The notes beneath the pieces were generated by a model. It saw only the letters and a program-made list of their open reading frames with translations, did not search any database and was not told the origin of the DNA. DNA of 64,000 bases from NCBI GenBank assembly GCA_022266195.1, contig WHVY01000001.1, forward strand, positions 5,146,001 through 5,210,000. Direction: 5' to 3'. Both the position numbers and the translations under genes were made by a program. Position 1 is the first letter of the stretch; each line of letters begins with the position of its first letter. This document shows positions 1 through 12,299 of this stretch, one piece after another. Source of the stretch: Tetranychus cinnabarinus (taxonomy: Eukaryota; Arthropoda; Arachnida; Trombidiformes; Tetranychidae).

Positions 1-183
1 TGCCATGACTATCAGGCAAATATACGATAATGGAGGCTTATCCATTTTACGAGATCCAGTTAATTTGGCATTGGTAGCGATTAAAGTATTGTTTATTGAG
101 CTTAAGCTTGAGGCTGTTGAAGACGATGATGAATTGAGTCCTGTAGTCATTGGTATTGCCGTTGAAACCACCAAATGATCCAT
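1..183 (-). CDS. Forkhead-box transcription factor, 5' coding part (cut by window edge)
   Basis: Reading leftwards from an ATG at 183 gives 61 open codons to the window edge. A Ser/Thr/Asn-rich stretch of about 45 residues is followed by RKMDKPPLSYICLIVMA. This matches the start of the winged-helix forkhead domain (consensus KPPYSYxxLIxMAI), so the product should be a nuclear DNA-binding regulator. The rest of the domain lies outside the window. The start is uncertain: the frame stays open upstream of the ATG to a possible splice acceptor (TTTTTTAATTCAG) near 226, so this may be an internal exon. The Leu in KPPLSY and Cys in YICLI differ from most classes, and I cannot assign a Fox class from this fragment. 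Confidence 0.8.
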   Translation of the reverse strand, partial: MDHLVVSTAIPMTTGLNSSSSSTASSLSSINNTLIATNAKLTGSRKMDKPPLSYICLIVMA

Positions 184-1596
184 ATTAACTGTACCATTAA
201 CATTAACGTCAATCACTATTATAAACTGAATTAAAAAAGGGCTAAGCCAAACATTTGATTACAATATTGTAAAATGTTGATTAAACAAGAATTAACATAA
301 ACATAAACAAAGCAGCAAAAAGTAAAAGGGAAACATGAAATTACAAACAAAAATGAAATGAAAACCAAAGATATTATTATATTATGATTAAAGTTGATTA
401 AGCAGACGATTTGTAAAGTTATCAATGGAGAAAGAGTGAAAAGTTATTCAAGATTGTGGATGACGATGAAGATGATGATTAAGATGAGAAAGAAGAAGAT
501 GAAGAAAAACGAAGAAAAACAAGAAAACGAGAAAACGTTATACACTTGTAACTCTAGCTGAATCCGCTATAGGAGCTTTAACCAAAGGGCAGAAAGACAG
601 AGAGCGTTGAAAAGAAAGACTTTGGTAAAGAGTAAAGAAGGAGGAAGATAGAAAGAGGAGTGAAGATGATCATCATATATATATGTCTATGTGTGTGTGT
701 TTAAAGGACTTAATCTTCCTCCTTCTTATCACCCAAATCCCGTAACGGTTTTAACATCTAAAAGTGACTTGTCTAATTGCTCGTATTATTATTAGGATAT
801 ATCTTTGGTTTGTTTTTGTTGCTGTGTTCAAATTGCGCTTTACTCCGACTCAGGCCTAATGTAAACTGGATAATATATTGAAGTTTAGTGAGTGTAAAAA
901 ATGGTCTCATCTTCCTTGTATCACCATCAGCATCATCTTCATCATCATCTTCATCATCATCTTCTTAACCATCACTCTCATCTTGGCCAATCTTCTTGTT
1001 TTCTTAAGCCTGGCATACAAAAAACACGCAAAAACACTAACCTAAACTAAACAGATCAATAAGACTTCTGGCTTCTTCCTTGGGATCACTTTTTCGGCCC
1101 TTTTCTTCATCAATATCATCTTCATCATCCTGATCGTTCTCCTTTACCATCTTCATCATCTTTACATCATCTTGGTTCATCTGTTTTTCTTGGCGTTCAC
1201 CGTAATTTTCTCAGATTTAACTGTTTTTTGCTCCTTTTTTTGATGGATTTCAATGTAAATATCCTTTCGCTCGGAAGGAGGAAAAAAAAGTGGCGTAAAA
1301 GGAAAATGATAAAGGCAAAGTTGCAAATTGATGGTGATGATAACAAGATGATTGTATTGATGGTTATGATGATGTTTAATTGTACACAGTAAAATTAAAG
1401 GCAAAAAAAGTGAGGCGAAACACACAAAAACCTCCCAAGTTGATCTTTTGCGTTTCCAATCCCGCAAATGGTCTAATCATTAGTGTTAGGCCACCCGGAC
1501 TAATCGATAGCAAAGGCAAATTTCAATTTTGGTCAGTTTTGTGGATTAAACCATTTGACTATTCAAGTGAGTCTATTGTCAATCTTATTGATTTTT
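184..1596. other. Gap right of the forkhead exon, low-complexity
   Basis: No supported gene. It probably holds the upstream, UTR or first-intron sequence of the forkhead gene. GA-rich runs fill about 450-670, short AT and GT dinucleotide runs lie near 678-705, and a CATCATCTT-type trinucleotide tract lies at about 931-966. Short open frames here look like by-products of the simple sequence. Confidence 0.5.
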
Positions 1597-2399
1597 AATA
1601 AGGTATGAACAGTAATGTTTTGGACTAATTTTTCAAAATTTAATTGCGACAGTTAGACTAGACTTACAGGCACCATTTAAACATTAAAATAAAGCCAAAC
1701 TTTTCAAGAACGTTTTAGAAAAAAATTAATCAATTTCGATCAAAAATTTTCAAGTTATGACCTTAAATAGACAAAGGCGTCAAAATCTGATTTTACCTTT
1801 CGTCAAAAACCCATATATTTTCGAATTCATACCAGGGTTCTGCAGAATTGAAAAATTGCCGAATTTGGCCTCAAAGCTGTTTAAAGATATGTAACTCACC
1901 TAATATAACTCAACATAGATCGATTGAAAGGTTCAGGTCAATATCAAAACTAAATTTCACGGACATATTGATGAAAAAATAAACTTTTCGCGAATCGAAA
2001 AAAGACTTTTCAGAAAGAGGTCTTAGATTTCGAGTTTTTCAAGAGATTGTTCCTAAATAAAAGATCAGAACTTGAAGAACAGAAGAAAAGTGACCTCTTG
2101 CTCTTTTTATTCGGAAATAATCCCTGGAAAAACTCGGAATCTAAGTCCTTTTTTGAAAAGTCATTTTTCTATTGAAAATATATGGGTTTTTGACGAAAGG
2201 TAAAATCAGATTTTGACGCCTTTGTCTATTTAAGGCCATAACTTGACAATTTTTGATCGAAATTGATTAATTTTTTCCTAAAACGTTCTTGAAAAGTTTG
2301 GCTTTATTTTAATGTTTAAATGGTGCCTGTAAGTCTAGTCTAACTGTCGCAATTAAATTTTGAAAAATTAGTCCAAAACATTACTGTTCATACCTTATT
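1597..2399. repeat. Foldback (long inverted-repeat) element, near-identical arms
   Basis: The left arm (1597-1822) and right arm (2174-2399) are reverse complements, 226 nt each, with only about three or four mismatches by eye. Both outer ends read AATAAGGTATGAAC. A second, more diverged pair lies inside (about 1999-2062 against 2102-2167). The left half also carries about 165 nt (1823-1990) with no partner on the right. I see no long open frame and no clear target-site duplication. It is best described as a non-autonomous foldback or MITE-like element. The high arm identity suggests recent insertion or arm homogenisation. Confidence 0.85.
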
Positions 2400-2508
2400 G
2401 AACCAAAATATTGATATTGTAAAAAGACTGACATTTTTCATTGCAGTCAGTAAATGGCAACTAGATTATTAAATGCTGTTTGGAGGATTTTATTAATAAA
2501 CTGAATTG

Positions 2509-2526
2509 TCTCTGTCTCTGTCTCTG
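2509..2526. repeat. (TCTCTG)3 microsatellite
   Basis: Three perfect hexamer units lie just right of the foldback element. No coding meaning is apparent. Confidence 0.7.
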
Positions 2527-2982
2527 TAAGTCTTGATTAGTTTTAAAAATATCACAATAATCAGAAGAAACCATTTCGTCTGAAACAATCAACAAATGTA
2601 AATCAAATGTTGATCTTTCAGTGAAATTGAAATTTCCCTTGAAATGTCAATTGAATCTTGAAAAGCTTTTGACATTTTGTTTCATTAAACATCAATATTT
2701 TGAATAAAATGATTTTTTAATGGTTGATCGATTAAAAGTTAAAACAAAATTAAGACTAAACATTTTATTTTCAACAGAATGATTTGTTTTGACAATTAAT
2801 TCAATTTTTCATGTTGATGCATTTTTACATCTAATAATACTTTAAGATAATCATCAGTTAATTTCGTTGTAAATTGTTTTTCCATATCAATTGAAATGTC
2901 AGTATTTCATGTTAACCATTTGCCGGTCAATAATGTTATTAATTTGCTATCTTTTAACATTTAACTTTTTTCTTTTACACTT

Positions 2983-5900
2983 TTACATGAGATTTATATT
3001 ATCACAGGATTTAGATTTGGAACCTCGACGGTTCAGAATTTTCTTGACAAAACGAAAAGCTCGTCCAGAAAGGGTTACATTTTTCTTGATTGGGGTTGTG
3101 CTAAGGCCACTTGACTGGGTTGGATCACCAATCTTCAACTTATCCTTGATCACATTGGTTAACCATTCAACAATCAACTCAAAATTGTCATCCAATTCAA
3201 TGGAAACCTCCATGAAGGGAACCTCAAATTTAACAGCCAAAGAGCGACCTTCTTCACTGGAAACTTCACGAACCCGAACCAGGTCAGTTTTATTGGCAAC
3301 CAAAGATATAACCAAATCGGGATTCATCTTTTTACAGGTAAACACAGCATTGGTCAAGTATTGAGCAGACATTTCAAAGGATCGCCGATCAGTCACCGAA
3401 TACATGACAATTAAAATGTCCATATGCCGAACCTGTTGAAGAAGGAAAAGATTGTTGAAAAGGAATTAGAAATTTATGAGAAAAATTAACAAAAATTAAA
3501 ATCTCAACACAATTGTCAGCATTTTTGCAAAGCCCGACTATTCATTGATAAATGATTGATAAATCTGTTCAAAATTGTAGCTTTAAACATTTAGTTTGAT
3601 TCATTTGAAACGTTTCTATAAATGTATTTCATTCATCATTTTTAGTTTATTTTACTTTCAATTTCAAGTTACTTTCAGGTGAAAAACTCTGATCCATAAA
3701 ATCAGTTTATATTTTGAACATCTTTTGAATTTAAAGCCCTTTTCTTGCAAAACAAAAAATTGAACTTTCAGTTGGAGAAAAATTTCCTCATCAAAAGAAG
3801 TTCAATTCTCGATTGGTTCCTGTCTTGCTCAATTTTGCTCAATACATTTGCATATTTTCCTGATAATTTTCACAATCTTGTGGTGTGTAAAGTGCAAGCA
3901 TGAAGAACCGAAACATTTCCTCTTCTAATAACTTTCCCACTTTGAATCAACACAATTCAATGCGATTGAAAGGTTAATAAAATGCCAATGTGAACCTAAT
4001 CCTAGATACAAAACGCATCCATTAAGCATTAAACACTTTCACTAAACTAATTCATAGACAAACAAAAAGCAAGAGCTTGGCATACATTGTCATGCATTTA
4101 AATCTTTTTACAGCAAACATTTTGATCTGTTTTGTTGGGTCAAGATGAGCTTAAACCCAAACTATAAAGACTATACAGACAACGATGGACAGCTGTAATA
4201 GACTATTCTTGAGGCAAAAAAGGCATTCACTAGTTCCGTGTCTCTGAGAATTTCACTGAATTTTCTTCACCCAAAAATGTTAGATTCAAAGACAGTTCCA
4301 GTCTTTGTGATAAAGATATCGCGTTCCTTTAACCTTAAACCACTGTGTAAAGCAGTTTACCGACATTTTCACTGTTATACTCAAGAGGACTGATCACATT
4401 AAATTCAATTAAGGATTTGACACGAAGCAAATTGAAAACTACGAGTTTATCAAAAGGCTCTTTTTTTATACCCAGAGCTGAGTAGAGAAATTTCTTGAAC
4501 TGAAATTTTTTATTCATAAGAAAGAAGCTTAAATTTTAAGTTGATCTTGTTTTTCAGAGCATTTCACCTGAAAGTGAGTTATAAATCAAAGTGAAAAAAG
4601 GTTTGTATAATATTTCAATATTTAAAAAAAAGAGAGATTCAAGATGAACAAAATGTTCAATCTGTAGAATCGCAATTTTCAATTTTTCAATTTTTTATCA
4701 TTTCCAATAAATTGTTATTGCAATAGTGAACAATAGGTTGAAGGCGAAATCAAATATACACAATTCAATTGTCCAATTGAACATTTGGCAAATAATCAAT
4801 CAAAATATGCAACTGAATACAAAATGAAATTTGATATGAAACGTAAATAATGATACTAATATCAATATAAATGATATTTCAAGAGGCTCAAGTTATTATC
4901 ACAATTATTATTACCATAAGAATCAAGGTTTTCCCAAGCACATTAAGAGAAGCAATAAATTTAAATTGTTAATATTCAATTTAAAGGATAAATTGGGACA
5001 TAAAATTGTTCAACCTTTCATGTTTATTATGAGAAAAGGTTAGCAAAAAAAAGGTTTGATTACAATTATTCATTTATAATATTGGTTTGAGTAAAAATTA
5101 TGGAAACAATGAATTTGGGTAAAATTTGGGTTCGATTGGAGTTGCCTTTGAAAGCCAAGTGTTTCAATTGAATTGAATGTTGTTCAATAATTGACATGTT
5201 TATTTCATGTTAAGTGTTCAAGCTGGGAAGTGTTTGTTCACCTTTAACTTTTCACTTTAACTCCTAATGAAAGTTGATGCTCAAACCTAATGTTCATCAG
5301 GGATTTTGACTTGGATAAACTGCAAGATATTGATAATCTTATCATTCATTTACTTGAAATGTTTTCCTCCCTTCAATCCATATTAGCAATCCATGGATGA
5401 ATAGCAAGAATTAAGATGAACCCTAAAAATATTGTTACTCGCCATTTGTCCAGTAAATTTATCCTCTTCTTCCCACCAAACATTGGATTATCAGAAGCTT
5501 CCAGTCCAACATTATTACATTTTGTTTTTCGCCTTTTTGCAACATCAAAATGTTGATTCATTCAAAGATTACAATTCAAAGGTTTGCATGATATAATGGT
5601 GAAAGTAATTTCCAATGACAATGTTAATCCAAGCTATACAAACTGTTTACCAATCAATTGTCCATTAGTTGTGATTCAGTTTGTTTTTACATTTACATTT
5701 GTCTATTTACCAGTTTTGGGTGACACTTTCAATGATTGAGTGAAGACGATAATAACTGACTTTATGTTTCAATTCAATCCTTTTTGTCAAATAAAGGAGT
5801 AAATTGGAAGGCTGATTAGTTCATATTTGAATCAAAATTTCATTTCAATATCAAAACCATGAATCTCATTGAATGTTGTATCAAAATTATATCGCCAGAC

Positions 5901-8900
5901 AATGTAAAAGGTTTAATGATTTTTATCACATTTTGCTTGTCTGGTGAATCAAGATTTGTTTTTCAATCAAAATCTAGATTATTCATCGAGAATTTTCAAA
6001 CTTGATTCTGAACATTCAGTAGCTGTGTTACTTGATTAGCTGTATGTTACCATGTTTGTCCTGGAAAAGGGAATGGAATGAAAAGAATGAGATTCATTGA
6101 AACATTGGACATTAGCTTAACAAATGGTTGCTTTGTTAAAAGGAAACAAATGGATTCAATTGACTTGTCAGATGATTAGTTTCTCATGAAATTTTTGGAT
6201 CCAATTTGAATCTTTGTGGCTTATCAATTTGAAGTAAACTTTGGTTTCCATTTTTATCCCTCCAATCCATTCAGCTATTGCATGAATGTTCAACCAACTT
6301 GAAACTTTAATCTTCGACAAATGTTAAAGTTAATTAACAAAGTTATAGAATTGAATTTTTTACTGTTAAAGTTTCATGGATAATCGATTAGCTTGTTCCT
6401 TGCCAGTGAAACTTGCCACTAATCAATTGTTAATCAGCTGAAACAATTCACTCTATTAACTTGTCACTTTGCAATCAAACTGTTTCTTGTTCAACACCTT
6501 CATTACCAACTTGACGTCTCCAACATTTCACTTGTTCATCTTCACATAAACTGAGCTTGAAAAATTCATCGATAATATTCAATGAATGAACGATAATCAA
6601 TTTGAAGGTTTGGCAAGTAAAAGCAACATTTGTTTTGCTGTTTCAAATTCACATTAATTATGAGTTGAAAATCAATGAAAGAATCAACAGAAAGCAAATT
6701 ATCATGACTAGGCCATTGACTTGAATCACAAATTCAATCAATCATTTCAATGTAAATTCAATTGACAAAAGTGAAAAGCAAAATATGAAAAAAGGGAAAA
6801 CAGACAGAAAAATGTTCACTTTGAATACATTTTTTGAAAATTCATATTCTTATTGAATCCTTTTTTTCACCGATAAAATTGAAACAAATAATTGTATTTT
6901 AATGAAGCAAAAATGAAACCTTTCTCCTGAATTGAAATGGTGGCTCAAGTGAAATGAAAATGAAGACAAAAAGCCCAAATTGTGATTTACTTTACCATGA
7001 CAACTTTTGTTTTATCAAACTCATTATTATCAATTGTAATTTTGCTTCTCAAAGGGATTAATGGAACATTTGAAGCCCTGAAACTCTAATTGCAATCAAC
7101 ATGGTAACATGATCCGTAACAATTTCAACAAACAAATCTACTGATTAACATGGCAACATTTGAAAAGCGTTCAATTTTAATACTCTTTCTTCTGGACACA
7201 TTTTCCCTTCAACTTTATTAATATGGTGTTAAAGGAATGAAATTTAAACTTATATCAATTAGACTGGCAATTAATATGTTAATCATCATTGTCATTAGTG
7301 ATATCATCTGTTTTTGCCTTAACACTTAGATGACAATCTTGCCTTAATTAGTTGTTTAAATGATAACATTCAATTGTCAGTTTCAAGTGAAATTTTCACT
7401 TCTCTTCAACATTTCACCAATTCAATGGAGGAATAAAGTTACTAATGGATTTCAATCAATAATTTAACGACTTTTCATTGGCAAATAATGGAGTTACTTG
7501 ATAACTAATAACTATTGATTGTTATTCAATTGTCGATAAATTGTTTTTTGCCAAAAATCATTATTCAGACCTAAATGGCATTCAATTTAATTTGCTTTAA
7601 ATGTTAACATTTGCTATTTGATACTTTTTTTGGGTAATCAATACCAAAAGAGTTGCCAGACGGGGAGAGCAGCCAAACTGTGCTAACCCAATGTCACCAG
7701 TTTTTTTTGGGTTACATTTTGAATTTGTTTTACCTTTTCTTGATTTAGTTTAATTAATATGCTAATATTGGTTTACTGTGATGATCTATTGACAGTTAAT
7801 CATCACCTTGTATTAAGTGATGACAGCTATGTCTTTATTTGATTAATACTTTTAATAAGATTAGCCATATGTTGATATTTAAGTGTAATCTTGTCATTAT
7901 GTGTTATTTTATAGCTTCTGGCTTTTAATATGCTGTTATCATAATGATATAAATGGCGATGATTGTGATGATTTTTCATGATGATAATGATATTAATAGC
8001 AACATTAATGATGATTTGGGTTAGTTGTTCAATCAGTTGTTTAGTCTACTTGACACTTGAAGTGGTGTTCAACTTTCATGTTTACCATTCAGTCAATGTC
8101 ACTTTGGTTTTTGCATACAAGTCTGGTACTAATGTTATTAAATTATGGGCTCAGTTTTTAAAAGGTCAATTATTGATTAAGGTAATATGAAGCGACAAAC
8201 TGTTTCAATTTATCTTATTAATGTGTTGGGTTAAAATTATAAATAATAAAACTAATCATTTCGATAAAATTAGAATAGATTTATGTGTGTGTTTCATGGT
8301 TTTTTTTTGTGAGATTGACTGGATTGGTATCACATTCTCAACAGGGAATTCCATGAATAACAAACTTGCATGGTTGAACTTTCATTAGCTTTAATGGTAA
8401 TGTTACTCTAAAAGTCAAGTTTAAGCGACATTGAAATGTAATCTTCAATTCATCTGATGGTTCAGGTGATTAGTTTTTCCCTCTCTTTCTTAATTAAACC
8501 CTTCTTACAGAAGATGGCGATGTTTATAAAAAGTGACAACTCACATTTGCCGCCTTCTTTACATCTTTATTTCAAGAAATTTTGCATTCACCTAAAATAA
8601 ATTGAAATCAACTATTTTTATAAATAATTTGTGATTATAACAAGATTTGGATATTCTGCAAGCCAATGGTTCCATTAAAGTAGATTAATTTTCATTAATT
8701 TTATGCCTCAAAATATAAACAATATAACATCCAACCACAAAGACATCTGAATATCATTAATCTAACATGGAACCTGTTGATACAGTTTAGACAGCTTGGA
8801 CAATCCTGGATGATAGTTTAAAGCTGTCTAAAGAGGATGCCAAGGGGGATCTGATTGATTTCATACATTAGACTGCTTGGTAGTTGAATTGTGTTGTAAT

Positions 8901-10610
8901 CTCAAAATTATAATTCAAAATACATTTTGAATTGTTCATTCTTTATTTTAATATAACCAGCTTCAATCAAATGCTGTCAAATCAGTGAAAAATGCAAGTC
9001 CTCTACGCACCGAGACTCTGTCTCTCAAATTCAAAATAAAAATTGTTTTTGTTTTCATTTCTAAATAAGAGATTCAGTTTTAATATTTTTTGGTTTTTCA
9101 AATTTTCTGAATGTGGCTGATTATAATGCAATGGTTCCTAATTGTAGGTTGGTAAATGATGCATTGGAAGGACTTGAAAATTTTTGGGAATTTCTAACTC
9201 CTAGAATGTGATACCCAATAAGCAATAAGCCATTTCTGGCAAGTTACAAACACATTTGATGAACAAATTGATTTAAGATCAAATTTATATCAAACACAAA
9301 TTATCCTTTTATTATAGTTCAAGCACAATTGCCTAAAACATGATATCTTAAGAGATTGGGCATTTATTAACTAAATAGATGCTTCCAAATCATTGGACCA
9401 GTGAATGCATTCATGCAGCTATTTTTGATCTCTTAATTAACAAAATCTGTTGTAAATTTACAAACGAGCCCTGAAGCTGTAACGGCGTAAAATGCTGTGG
9501 TGTTATTACACAAGTTTGTGAATCTTATTTCGTATAGTTTTTTATTTCGTTTAATGATTTGCTTACCTTACAACCGTTGTCTGTCACTGTATCCATTATT
9601 TTGTTAACATTTTGATAATATTCGAAAATTATTTCAATGTGAGTATCATAAAGTGGAAAATTTAGTCTGTGAACATTTACACTTTTGTCTAGCGATGAGT
9701 TTGGATCAACTCGAGTTTTTGAAGCATTATTTTCATCATCAACCAGATGACGGACCAAACTATATTTACCAACATTTGGACCACCAACAATTATTACATT
9801 GATAAATTTAGTTGTCCAGCCGGGTGAGATTGGTTCAGAAACAGGCAAAGACATTTTTCTCCTATCTTGAGATGATTTGATCAAAGCCGAATAGGAATCC
9901 CATGTGTCTTGTTCAAGAGCGGATACTCGACGAGCTGCGGAAGATGCATATGGACCTACTATAGTGGTGATGGTCGAGGATGATGATGGTGAAGTATTGG
10001 CTGAAGCAGAAGTAGCCGGTGGTTCCTTGAAGCTTCGTCTTCTTCGATGGCTTGGAGAACGGTTATAGTACGAATTGGATCGATATCGAGAGAAAACAGT
10101 TGCATCACCAGTATTGCGAGCTTCAGGAGATAAATACTGAGCTGAGTGTTTGGGTAACGTGTTCCGTCGCTGGTTAATATAACCGACAGGTAAACCAGTC
10201 TCCCGAACAGGACTTACACTAGGAGATCGATTTGATCGATTTGGAGACAATTTCGAGTGATTAGCTGTTGAGGAGGACGTAGATGATGTTGCTGTTGCCA
10301 TTGTGGTAGTGGTTACCGGTGTAGGCGTGATATTTGTCGAAGGTGAAGAAAGTGAAGTTAGCTGATGGGAAGAAGCTGATGAATAAGAAGCAGAATGGCT
10401 CGAGGCCAGTGTAAGGGTCAAAGGAGGACCTGATGGCGAAGGTGAAAATGAATTAATTCCAGTTGCATCGACATAAGAAATGGATGGACTTCGACGTCCG
10501 GTTGGACCGGTTCTTTCATAGTGTAGAGGTGCCCTTCGAGGACTTAACCGAGACGAAGACGCAGATAAAGGGGAAGATGACGAAGAAGATGATGATACAG
10601 GATATTCCAT
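2983..10610 (-). CDS. RGK-family (Rad/Gem/Kir-like) small GTPase
   Basis: Exon 1 is 9567-10610 and exon 2 is 2983-3432. The donor AAG|GTAAGC and acceptor TTCAACAG|GTT join in phase 0, giving 497 aa. Residues 1-265 are Ser/Thr/Pro-rich and probably disordered. A G domain follows: P-loop GGPNVGKY (276-283), a G3 region with no DxxG, MYSVTDRRSF in the first residues of exon 2, and the G4 motif NKTD (395-398). The C-terminus has the basic KSKSCDN signature typical of RGK proteins and lacks a CaaX box, as expected for the family. Known RGK proteins inhibit high-voltage-activated calcium channels and affect the cytoskeleton; that role is inferred here. The P-loop has Tyr where Ser/Thr normally binds Mg2+, and G5 is also atypical. 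The 6.1 kb intron is unusually long for this window. Confidence 0.87.
3433..9566. other. 6.1 kb intron of the RGK-like gene
   Basis: AT-rich non-coding sequence between the two coding exons. Short open frames near 4335-4517, 5373-5561 and 7978-8190 lack family resemblance and sensible splice context. I see no RNA gene or recognisable transposon here. Its length makes it a candidate host for enhancers. Confidence 0.6.
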
Positions 10611-12299
10611 TGAAGAAAATGGGAAACTTTATATCCTTTAAACTCAAACACAGTGACTACCTTTTTAAAACACTGATTATCTCACTGTGTGGTATCTATT
10701 AGTAGCTGTTGATAGTGATGATTATAATGATGATAAACCGAGCAAAGATGGATAACGATGTTGATCTAAAAAAAGATGATTAAGTAAAACAAACAAACAA
10801 AAAGAGTTTCGCACTGCAGGAAATGTCGATGTAAGTAGATTTTTTGCTTTTCCTATTTTTTCTTCTCTTCTTCTTGTTGCTGTTTCTTCCACTTTTTGAA
10901 TTAACTAAAAGATAATGTTGATTGTCTTCAGTCTTTTCTTTATTTAACCCTATTATCAAGTTAACAAAGCATAAATTGTTAATGAATAAAGGCACTGATG
11001 ATAATGATAGTGGTAATGATAGATATCAAAGGTAGTGAAGAGTAAAGATACAAGATTTTCTTGAATAAACGTTGAGTTAACTCCGTTTGATTTGCTCTAG
11101 TCAAGATAGTGTTGGTGATAAGTTGAAGATGTTGATGAAACAAGTTGTATAATGAAGAGGACAATGAAGATGATGGTGATAAAAATACTGATGATAATGG
11201 TGTGAAGAGAGTGAGAGAATCAGTGAGTTGAACTGTTAAGGAAAAAAGTAGGCGAAAGTTTCCAGTGAAAGATGACAACTGAGACTCACTTTTGAATGCT
11301 GTTCACAAAAGTGTTTAATATCAGGTGGACAGAAAAATCTGATGTTGAATGCTGAAATAATCTGGTGTAAATGTCACAAGTATGAAGAGAAATAAAGAGA
11401 GAGAGAGATTGAAGAAGATAGGAAGATGTAAAGGAAGAAAAGTCGACGCAAAATCCTTACTCAATGTTATCATGAGAGTATAAAAAAGCCAGGAGAGTCT
11501 AACTGGGAATGAAAACATGAAGGTTAACCTTATCTTATATTCACTCCATGGTAACTACATATGAAAACTTTGTATTCATATATATTTATATGTAATAGCA
11601 GGAAAAAGGTTATTTCTTGAAGAGGGTAACAATCAACTGATAATTTGCTTTTGTATTTACATTTGTTTTGCTTATTTATGCTTTTCTCATCTGTTTACAT
11701 CTCCATGTTATATACTTTTTTTGCCTTCTGTTTAGGTTAACATTAACTCATTGGCTTCATTTGATTGACTTGAAGATAGTCCATGGATGGATTGAACAAC
11801 CAGCCGATATTAATATTTGATGAAACTTGCCTTTTTAAAGATTAACATATGACTGTTATTAGACAATATTAATGGTGGACTTGCATTTGGCAAATACGCA
11901 AATACGTGAAAAAAGGATTCGCACAAAAGGTTCATTTTTGTAATGAAAAGTGAACAAATGTTCAATTGTTTATTATTCAGTTTTTTTTCCAGTTTAATGA
12001 CATGTTTGTTTACTTGTGAGTGTCTTCTTAGAGGTAATTCAAAAGGTAAAGTTGCACAGCTTTAAATGAGCTTTTATAATCCGTAGAATTATAAATTTGG
12101 AAAATAATTAATTTGAATTTGTTCTCTTGATGAAAAACCCTTTTGTTTAGCTGCAGTCCTTTATGTTGGTTGATTGAAAAAAATAAGCAATGCTAATAAG
12201 CTGTTGAATTGCCAGCAATATTGTCTTCTTTGTCGTCGCCAATTTACAACTCGTCTGGTTAACTTTGTTTTTGTCACCAGCCAATTGTTTTGGATGCTG
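10611..12299. other. Gap between RGK-like and costars genes
   Basis: No supported gene. The first 900 bases upstream of the RGK-like start are rich in GATGATGA and GAAGAA-like low-complexity runs and probably include its 5' UTR and promoter. The remainder is AT-rich and holds the 3' flank of the costars gene. Confidence 0.5.

Noticed and set aside
1380..1598. Plus-strand 72-codon frame ending at the foldback element
   Set aside because: No family features, and the minus-strand frame overlapping it is equally featureless.
5101..5150. GGTTCGATT string resembling a tRNA B box
   Set aside because: No A box at the right distance and no cloverleaf could be formed. I found no convincing tRNA or rRNA gene in the window.
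7978..8190. 70-codon frame in the RGK-like intron
   Set aside because: Generated by ATGATG-like simple sequence at its start; no recognisable protein.
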